DNA of 64,000 nt, taken from Agelas oroides. Taxonomy: Eukaryota > Porifera > Demospongiae > Agelasida > Agelasidae. Below are positions 56,755 through 64,000 of this stretch, piece by piece. The stretch covers positions 3,694,516 through 3,758,515 of the forward strand of contig OX422201.1 of NCBI GenBank assembly GCA_949130485.1. The letters run 5' to 3'. Below the pieces are notes generated by a model. That model was not told the origin of the DNA, did not search any database, and saw nothing but the letters and a program-made list of their open reading frames with translations. Position 1 is the stretch's first letter. Every line of letters begins with the position of its first letter. The position numbers and the translations under genes are program-made.

Positions 56755-58943
56755 GACGCAGCTACCATCCTACAATATCAGACCTTGTTGACCATCTGCA
56801 ATCCCAGCACAACACTCAAGTTCAAGTTCAGAAACTGCACTTTCCAGATGTTGAAACATTCAAATCATGGAAGGAAAAAGAGGAAAGGAGAACATACTCC
56901 AATTATGTCCAGCAGTGTGCACCCCAACTCTATTGTGACAAACAGCACTGGTACTACTACTGCAACCAATCTGGAAGGGTACAACAGTAAAACAAAGGGA
57001 AAAAGACAACTAAAAACTCAGGGCACTTGCAAGTTAGGGGAAAGGTGTATAGCACACATGAAAGCAACAATAGACCAACTAACAGGTACAGTTGAGGTAC
57101 AATACTGTAGCACACACCACAATCATGACCATGAGTCTAGGGCACATAAGAATGCCACACGAAACTCAAATGAAAATAGCAGCACAACTGCAGCAGGGAG
57201 TGACCATAGAAAGGATCATGGATAACAAGAGAAAACACCACAGAAGGTACTACTAGAGAGCACTTGGTTATGAAACAGGACACAACATAGAGGGTGTGAT
57301 GAGGCATTCAAATGACCTTACCAGTGTATGTGCATGGGTAGAAGAATTAAAATCACTTCCAAACAACCCTCTCCTTCTGTTCAAGGCCCAAGGTGAGCCG
57401 CAACCTGATGATATGGACAATGTTGTGCAAGTATGGCGATGTGTGTATCTGCATGGATGCTACACATGGAACAAACATGTACGATTTTAAGTTAATCACA
57501 ATCCTTGTGTTGGATGACTTTCGTGAGGGTATACCTGTAGCTTGGGCCATCTCAAACAGGGAAGATGCTATAATGTTGGTAGAATTTATGGGAGCAATAA
57601 AATACAGAACTGGGCCACTAAAACCTCCTCATTGGTTCATGAGCGATGATGCGGAACAATACTATAATTCATGGAAGAGTGTTTTTGGAGTATAAGGTAC
57701 AACCAAATTGTTGTGTGCTTTGCATGTGGACAGATCTTGGAGAAATGCTCTTAAGGAACATGTACCTACTGCAGAAGCATGCCTTGAACTATACCATCAT
57801 TTAAGAGTGCTCCTTATGGAAAGAGTTATGCTACAGCAACTCCTATCTTACCTTGACAATGAAGAGAAGGACTTCTATGCCTATTTCAAAGCTACTTACT
57901 GCAATCGTTTAGAGCAGTGGGCATCATGCTTTCGTGTTGGGACAGTTGTAAACACCAACATGTTTCTGGAGTCCTTTCATAGAATACTAAAGGTTGTGTA
58001 CCTACAACAGAAACAAAACAGGAGGATTGATTTCCTTTTATCCACCTTCTCAAAATCGCACGTGATAAGGTGTTTGAACAGCTTACCAAGCTTGAAATGG
58101 GTAAACACTCACAGAGATCCACAAGCAACACAAGTCTGCTGTACTAATGCTGTCACTCCATGTACCTGTCACCCATACTAAAGAGTCATGCTGGATGGTT
58201 CCATCTCAGACGGATGGAAGTATCGAGTACACAATCCGTCTAATTAACAAGACTTGTTATTGTCCTGCACACACTGTCATGCATGTGTACACATGTACAC
58301 TTGCACATGCATGGATGCAACACTCCATGCAACAGTCTGCAAACATGTACATTTGGTTCAAATGACAACCATGAACACAGCCTGCAAAGATTCTTCTACA
58401 CCTGTAAATTGCACTACTCTTCAATACTTCTCAGACCTCTTTGAAAACACCAATTCCACGGACAGTGAACTCTCTGGATTACACCTACAAGTACAACACC
58501 AGATAAATACACTGTTTCAGAAATGCCAACATGTAGATGCACTAAAAGCCTCTACACAACACTTATCATCTGCCATAACAGTGATCAAGGCCATCGAAAA
58601 GAAGTCCAACTCAAGGTCACACACTCTACCTCAGAAGCGATGTTTTCCACCCAATAAGAATGCGGACAAACAACTACGTTTCTTCTCCACTAAGAAGAGA
58701 AAACTCACATCTACTCATCTCAGCAAACCGTCTTATACAGAATCACAACAATGTAAATCACACCTGCTTAGCATAGATACCATGTCTGTCTCCAAGACGA
58801 TGACTGCAGTAAAGATGAGCTAGTGGATTGGGTGCAGTGCAGTACCTGTGAGATGTGGCTCCATTTAGCATGTGGCCATTGTGAAAATTCCTTGGATACT
58901 TACACATGCAACTATTGCAATACCAACATTTCACACAATGCAT
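56755..58943 (+). pseudogene. Mutator-like (MULE) transposase with SWIM and PHD fingers
   Basis: Reading through successive frames: DLVDHLQSQHNTQ; FKSWKEKEERRTYSNYV and HWYYYCNQSG; GTCKLGERCIAHMKATIDQL...STHHNH; DLTSVCAWVEELKSLP; then the DDE core with CMDATHGTNMYDF (D near 57456), HWFMSDDAEQYY (D near 57645), HVDRSW, and NTNMFLESFHRILK (E near 57969). A SWIM finger follows (CTCMDATLHATVCKH near 58286-58330), then a basic tail, then a PHD-like segment VQCSTCEMWLHLACGHC ending 58943. MULE transposases cut and paste DNA with 8-11 bp target duplications. A TAA at 57693-57695 and at least five frame changes (near 56775, 56985, 57420, 58065, 58260, 58760) break it. The TIRs were not identified. 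Confidence 0.8.
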
Positions 58944-60070
58944 AATTAGCTGTAGCTTAAGTCTGTATTCCATTGGTATTCCCAGTGATAGTGCACAGAA
59001 AAGAGTTAAAGGTACAGTGTATACCTTTTTGTATGGGTATATTTTATTCACCATCTGGGTGTGTACACCTTTTTGTGTTAAATGTCACTTTAGTCTTGCA
59101 TTTTGGAATTTCTGCAGCTACTCCTCAACCTCATGATAGAGAATTCAGTAACGCAGCTTAGAACACAGGGTAACATGGAATACAATATTCTTACTCCGGA
59201 ACAACACTGTTCAACAAAATCTGTGGGATTGTTTTGGAATGTATTTTAGTGCACTTTCTTACTGTAGGTTGCAAGTCTCTTATTTTCACTTCACAGGATC
59301 TTTTGTAGGCATTTTGTATCTGCTATCCAATGAAAAGTTCATTTATCAGACAGCTGTAGAATTCTGACATTGGCACTCCATCTGCACACTGAATAAGGAT
59401 TTACAGATGTCTGGTCAGTCTTCTAAAGGCTTCTCTACACTTGCTGTGGAAATTTGGTACTGGCTGCCATGAAAGTCATAAGTAAACAGTATTGTGGCTA
59501 GCTACTGTTTGTATACAAATTTAATAGACAAGAAAGTGCAAAGAGAACATGCCTCAAAGGTATATACTACAGGCAGATAAACAGCCTAGCATCTAAAAGG
59601 AGCTTAGTACTTGCACTTCCACAATTGCTTTGCAGTATAAGAGTTGCTGCATGTCCAAACAGGAAGTTACACCACCCTACAATTTTGCACAGGCAATAGT
59701 TAATTTGCTGTGTGCAAGATACACTGAAAGCTAAGTTGAGGATCTTTTTACAGTATGTTGAATGAAATCCATGGTACTGTGGAGGGTGATATAACCTGTT
59801 CACGAGATAATGGACTACTAGTGAAGTTGACAAAATAGTCTTTGCTAATCAACATCAGGCAATGCAGAGTATGCGAATGGTGCTAAGTGCTATTTTACAG
59901 AATGGAACTGAAAGTTACATAATCATATATACTGTAACAGTTATGCAAGATCTTTTCATGCAACAGTACATGGAAGAACTATAAAAATGTTAGTGTACCA
60001 TATATCGTTCCAGACTGTGCTGGGTTGTAATTGTAAGCCCTCGTCTTGGTTGAAGTTTGCTGAATGTTGA
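58944..60070. other. No recognisable gene
   Basis: Possibly the 3' part of the MULE-related element, but no TIR partner was found. Frames at 58906-59161 and 59567-59833 have no domain. Confidence 0.4.
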
Positions 60071-61079
60071 ATGTGTATGACCTCTTCTCTTGTAGAATTG
60101 TTGTCACCTTCGTCAACTTCACTTGCTCTGTATATACTTCAATGTGGCAACCACTCCAAATCATTCCCAATCCTGCAGGGTGTCTGCCAGGGAGCAATTC
60201 TATCCCCATTACTATACTCTATTTTTGTGGACGACATCTTAAACACTCTTGACCACTCCGGTCTCGGTGCGAGGATTGGAGAAGTCACCACCACCTTGGA
60301 ATCCTACGTTCAGTTCACTATTACACCTTGGCTCGCACCTCCGAGCAGTGTGCCACTGGCCGGAGTGCCTTCTTTGCCCTGAATGCAGTCGGCTCCAGAT
60401 TTGGCTGCTTACACCCTGTCACCTCCTACAGACTTTACTCCACACTCTCTCTTCCCATCATGCTGTATGGATGTGAGCTATGGTTATATCTAAAGCTGAG
60501 TCACTAATGCTGGAACGCGTCCACCGGAAGATCTTAAGAACTATCCAAGGCCTCCCTGTCAGATGCCCTAGTGTAGCTCTAATTAGTCTCCTAGGCTCCA
60601 GGGACATATCTTTCGTTCATATCTCAGCAGCAACTCACCTTTATCAACTCCATCACATCCATGTCCACTACTGACCTTCCCAGACTGATCCTTGAACAAC
60701 AGTTGACTAACCCATCGCTTTCTGGGATCATCCCCCTGTGGCAACAACTTCTGGACAATCTCCACCTCCCATCCCTTGAACAGCTGATCTCCACCCCAAG
60801 GGGAAAAGCCTCTTGGAAAAAACTCCAGCAAAAGGCTGCTAAACATCAATCATTACATCGCCCTCACTGAAGAGTGTCCAGACTATCCGATTGGCTACTG
60901 CGACCTCCCCCTCGGTAAACCCTCCCACCATTGGTCCTCCACCCTGCACGATCGACAAGCCACCATCAGAATCAATTTTCGAGTTAGAAAGCTGGTTGGC
61001 TGTGATGGCCTGGAGGCTGACGCCTCGAGGTTTCGACGCAGGGTGAATGGCACAGCCCCCGGCGATTCCACCTGCAAGC

Positions 61080-61295
61080 TAGTCTCGCGGGCCAGACTCT
61101 CACGTGCGGAGAGAGTCTCCCTTCATCGACTCGTGTCTAACACGCCAAGAATTTCTAGGCGTGTTAATTGACTTAGTGACGAATGGGGCGCGCGGTTGCC
61201 TTTTTTGGCATGTTGCTTATAGAGCGTGGCGCTTCAACGGAAGTCCTGCCTTTCAGAACACTCTCCTTCGCGTGAGAGTCTGGCCAGCGAGACTA
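61080..61295. mobile_element. Palindromic TAGTCTCG element inside LINE 2 (216 bp)
   Basis: TAGTCTCGCGGGCCAGACTC and GAGTCTGGCCAGCGAGACTA are the ends. Its interior words (TTTCTAGGCGTGTTAATTGA, TAGTGACGAATGGGGCGCGC) relate to the interior of 15331-15637 in reverse orientation. It splits the Cys-knuckle codons of the LINE. The 9-mers outside do not match clearly. Confidence 0.75.
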
Positions 61296-61421
61296 CCCGT
61301 CTCACTGCACCTGAGGACTCCGCCCACTTCATCTTGCGCTGCCCCTCACTCTCCACCCGCCGCCATGAATTACTCTCAGATGCACCCTCCCACGTTAAAT
61401 CGCTACTCCCGGATATTAACC

Positions 61422-61537
61422 TAGTCTCGCAAGCCAGACCCCTTTCCGCGCAGCGCCGATCGCTTTCAGTATGCGGCACGCGGAGGATACTGAAAGCGAT
61501 CGACGCTGCGCGGAAAGGGGTCTGGTTTGCGAGACTA
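61422..61537. mobile_element. Palindromic TAGTCTCG element inside LINE 2 (116 bp), exact 9-bp TSD
   Basis: TAGTCTCGCAAGCCAGACCC and its complement form the ends. The core arms CGCGCAGCG and GATCGCTTTCAGTAT also pair. ATATTAACC flanks exactly at 61413-61421 and 61538-61546, and removing one copy plus the element rejoins the LINE frame. Confidence 0.9.
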
Positions 61538-61607
61538 ATATTAACCTGGACCCGGACCGCTTTGTCGACGTCATGCTCGGCTGTGTATGGATTAAGGACC
61601 ACGCAAC

Positions 61608-62047
61608 TAGGGATGAGGCTATTATGCTAAAAAATTCACCCATTATGCTATGCTAGAATGCTTCAAACTATGTCCGATTATGCTCTTGGTGTGTCCCTAT
61701 TATGCTCATGCAGCAAGTTAATCAATTAATAGAATTTAGTTAAAACTGCGCCCCCAAGATGCTCACACTAACAAAATTAGCACTGTTGATCCACCCTTTA
61801 GAGCGTAGTGCTACTTAGCTGCTTTTATCATGATCTTTGTCAAAACAAGCTTCACCACAAAGGAGGAGTCAGACATGAAACATCCCTTATGAATAGAAAG
61901 GCACACCTCTAACAGTTCATACCCATGCGCGCGCAGCGGAAGCACCTTACGCGCTCAATGTTACCTTCCGATTATTCCCGATTATGCTCGCTCCGCAGAG
62001 CTACCGATTATTCCGGAAACTATGCCAGCATATTAGCCGCATCCCTA
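61608..62047. mobile_element. hAT-like ATTATGCT element inside LINE 2, exact 8-bp TSD
   Basis: TAGGGATGAGGCTATTATGCT-type left end and GCCGCATCCCTA right end. CACGCAAC flanks at 61600-61607 and 62048-62055. Interior ATTATGCTC words match the style of 8280-8748. Excision in silico rejoins the LINE reading frame (WIKDHAT to QVYIVDF). Confidence 0.9.
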
Positions 62048-62140
62048 CACGCAACACAGGTGTACATCGTGGACTTTCTAGACCAACTCCGTGCACACCG
62101 GAACGCGCTAATTTCTTTTTTGGGCCCACTTTCGACTTAG

Positions 62141-62475
62141 GCGTCAACACGTACTTCTTTTGCGCATGCGTAAGATGTTAATAAACAACTTGTAATAATT
62201 AACTTCAATACTTGCAGCGCGGCGCCAAACAGCGACATTCCATGATGCAGCTAATCTATTGTAAAAAGGCACACCCTTGCATGCAAAGACTGTGGCTTGA
62301 GAGGCAATTCAGAGCATTTTAATGTTTTGGAGAAGAGAAAAAAACTTGAAAGAAAATAAACAATTGTATACAATAAAGAGGCTAATCCTGGAAAGCAAGG
62401 GCATTACAGAAACAAAGCAACAGCAGAAGAGAGAATGCAGTGCAGTGACCTTGACGAATCACTTTCTGTGAAAGG
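62141..62475. other. No gene; NRF1-like word
   Basis: TTTTGCGCATGCGTAAGATG lies at 62159-62178, a NRF1-type palindrome without an evident exon. The rest is A-rich and unassigned. Confidence 0.4.
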
Positions 62476-62564
62476 TAGCCTCTTTCCCAGGCCCCACTCC
62501 GTTGCATGCATGCAGTTGGTACTGCAAGCGATGGAAAGCTTCGTGGGGCCTGGAAATGAGGCTA
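62476..62564. mobile_element. Palindromic TAGCCTCT element with near 9-bp TSD
   Basis: TAGCCTCTTTCCCAGGCCCC pairs with GGGGCCTGGAAATGAGGCTA, with loop word TACTGCAAGCGATGG. GTGAAAGG precedes and GTGAAAAGG follows it, a duplication differing by one base in an A run. Confidence 0.8.
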
Positions 62565-63861
62565 GTGAAAAGGAGATTTGATTGGTTGGACATGAAGAGT
62601 CAAGCTGCCACATTCCTGTGAATAGTAATGCAGTGAGGGTCTGATTTGTTATGTTTCTGGAAGGTCTGTAAGATTGACTGCAGCCACCAAGTTACCCTGT
62701 TTCATTATACTTCAAGGGAACTCACAACTAAAAGGAAAAAGATTACACTCTAACTTAGGGCAGAACAAAAGGTAGTAAATAGTAACTGTGATTAGGTGGT
62801 AGTCCGGTTTCTTGTCAATCACCCCATCTGTTACATATCTTACATAGGACATTAAGATGACCAAAATCAACAGACCAACAATTTAACAAGGCTATCATAT
62901 TATAATAACCCAGGTCAACAGTTTCGACTATGGGCTAATTTAGGCTAGCAATCCAGACCCACTTCTGTCAAAAAGGAAGGGTCTTGCGAACTGTGTATAC
63001 GAGTTGCGTGTCACTTGAAGGCAATTAACTGGATGATTTAATCAGATTTCAAATAATTATCACAATAATACCTGTTGAAAAGTTAGTCTCATTCCCAGGC
63101 CCTCCCCAGAAAGTGAACAAAAAAGGCCCTGGTGTTCTGAACAGCTGCATGGGGGGGAGCCTACTTCGTAAAGAATGTCATAATTTTAAATTCAGGACTT
63201 GAGCTTTCTGACGCTCATGCAGTCTGCTGCATGGTACGGTTTACAAAAGTTTGAAGGCTGTGAAGTCTCTTGGGACAGTCAAGAACAAGGTGTGAGACAT
63301 TTTTTTCCTACATTCAATTCGGTTATATCATGCACATGTAATTACGCATTCTAATTCAAGCTCTAAAATTGAAGAGTGACCCTGTCCCATTGACAAGAAA
63401 GGTTGCGCAGAACATCAGACCCTCTTTACAGGGGAGGTTCTGAGCAAGTGACTATAATTTGCAAAGTGTGTACCATCCCTGAGGAATATAACTAATGTGT
63501 TCTTACAGCTCCTACAGTGGTTGAAAAGTGTCTAAGCTCTTCGTAATTGAATGTTACTGGACTGCACTATACAGTATGGCAAAGCACAGCTTGTATATAC
63601 ACTTCACCACCTTATATTCTTTCCATTTCTTGTGGAACTAGGTTTGGCTCGCGAGACCGGAGCTAATTATGGACCTCTTCTTGGCAAGTTAGGCCATACC
63701 AAATTGCATGTTTCACGGATTGCTTAGGTCAGAAACATGACCCGGTAGGCAGGCAAAAAAATAAGAATAAAAATGACCAAACTTCTCATGAATTTAATTA
63801 GATACCACTCAGCCACACAAAACTGCACGCCATCCTCTATTCATGCCACGTGGTGAGTACT
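62565..63861. other. No gene; one half element
   Basis: TAGTCTCATTCCCAGGCCCT at 63084 is a family left end; the expected right end is not found (GGCCCTGGTG near 63124 may be its remnant). No exon or RNA gene is supported in the rest. Confidence 0.4.
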
Positions 63862-63954
63862 TAGCCTCGTTCCCAGGCCTTCGCGCGTTCGTTGCTTGCT
63901 GTACAGTAATTTGTACTGCTATCGACAACGCGCGAAGGCCTGGGACCGAGGCTA
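63862..63954. mobile_element. Palindromic TAGCCTCG element, exact 9-bp TSD (93 bp)
   Basis: TAGCCTCGTTCCCAGGCCTT pairs with AAGGCCTGGGACCGAGGCTA, and CGCGCGTTCG pairs with its near-complement on the other side. GTGAGTACT lies directly outside both ends (63853-63861 and 63955-63963). Confidence 0.9.
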
Positions 63955-64000
63955 GTGAGTACTGGATTACGTGTACATATTAATCGCATTTTTTTTCAAT

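Larger units (their letters stand above)
60071..62140 (+). pseudogene. Second LINE (different lineage), RT 3' part, with nested insertions
   Basis: The RT remnant shows LQGVCQGAILSPLLYSIFVD and VDDILNTLDHSG (60140-60260, variant catalytic motif VDD), then MLERVHRKILRTIQGLPVRC (60507-60570) and LLGSRDISF. A different frame gives VRKLVGCDGLEADASRFRRR and DSTCKL, a zinc-knuckle start, near 61075. The C-terminus resumes after insertions as EDSAHFILRCPSLSTRRHEL, then DPDRFVDVMLGCVWIKDHAT, then QVYIVDFLDQLRAHRNALIS to TAG at 62138-62140. The coding path is interrupted at 61080-61295, 61422-61537 and 61608-62047 by three DNA elements. The upstream half is absent, as usual for 5'-truncated LINEs. Confidence 0.75.

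Noticed and set aside
61080-61643. Host gene formed by overlapping frames of 106-134 residues
   Set aside because: The frames mix LINE coding sequence with inserted palindromic elements.

Overview
The window is eukaryotic and most likely comes from a marine invertebrate, probably a sponge. Support: small phase-consistent GT-AG introns, moderate AT richness, dense inverted-repeat elements, a CR1-like non-LTR retrotransposon with a PHD-finger ORF1, and a fragment of a cysteine-rich membrane protein of a kind I associate with sponge genomes. The organism call is inference. There are no operons, prokaryotic genes or CRISPR arrays.

Only one gene looks intact: a single-exon glycosyltransferase family 92 protein at 23.46-24.76 kb. 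Almost everything else is mobile DNA or its remains. 0-23 kb: a 1.3 kb foldback element, a P-element/THAP-type transposase remnant (3.4-4.0 kb), a tandem array inside a TIR element (7.4-7.9 kb), many short TIR elements, and a chimeric TTAA element that carries the 3' end of a LINE (19.2-20.3 kb). 24.8-35 kb: more foldback elements, a possible promoter with first exon (25.9-26.1 kb), a broken repetitive coiled-coil protein gene (28.4-30.1 kb), and two Ty3/Gypsy pol fragments in opposite orientation. 35.5-42.6 kb: a foldback element with ~640 bp terminal arms whose ~3.29 kb body is present twice in tandem, almost identical. 44.2-48.3 kb: a near full-length but broken CR1-like LINE. 48.5-52.3 kb: three ~1.02 kb copies of one TTAA element, two of them forming a ~2 kb palindrome.

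The most interesting region is 52.9-58.95 kb, all on the + strand. A degenerate ubiquitin-specific protease (C19/USP-like) runs in correct splice phase into a well-preserved Ulp1/SENP-like (C48) SUMO-protease domain. Just downstream lies a block with C2H2 zinc fingers, a Mutator-like (MULE) DDE transposase, a SWIM finger and a PHD-like finger. This may be a Mutator-like element that carries a deubiquitinase-deSUMOylase fusion.

A second theme is a scattered family of short, almost fully palindromic elements that begin TAGYCTCG and share termini but not cores. At least four copies have exact 9-bp target duplications, as expected for Mutator-type transposition. Other elements have 8-bp (hAT-like) or TTAA duplications, so the window records several independent DNA transposon systems nested in each other.
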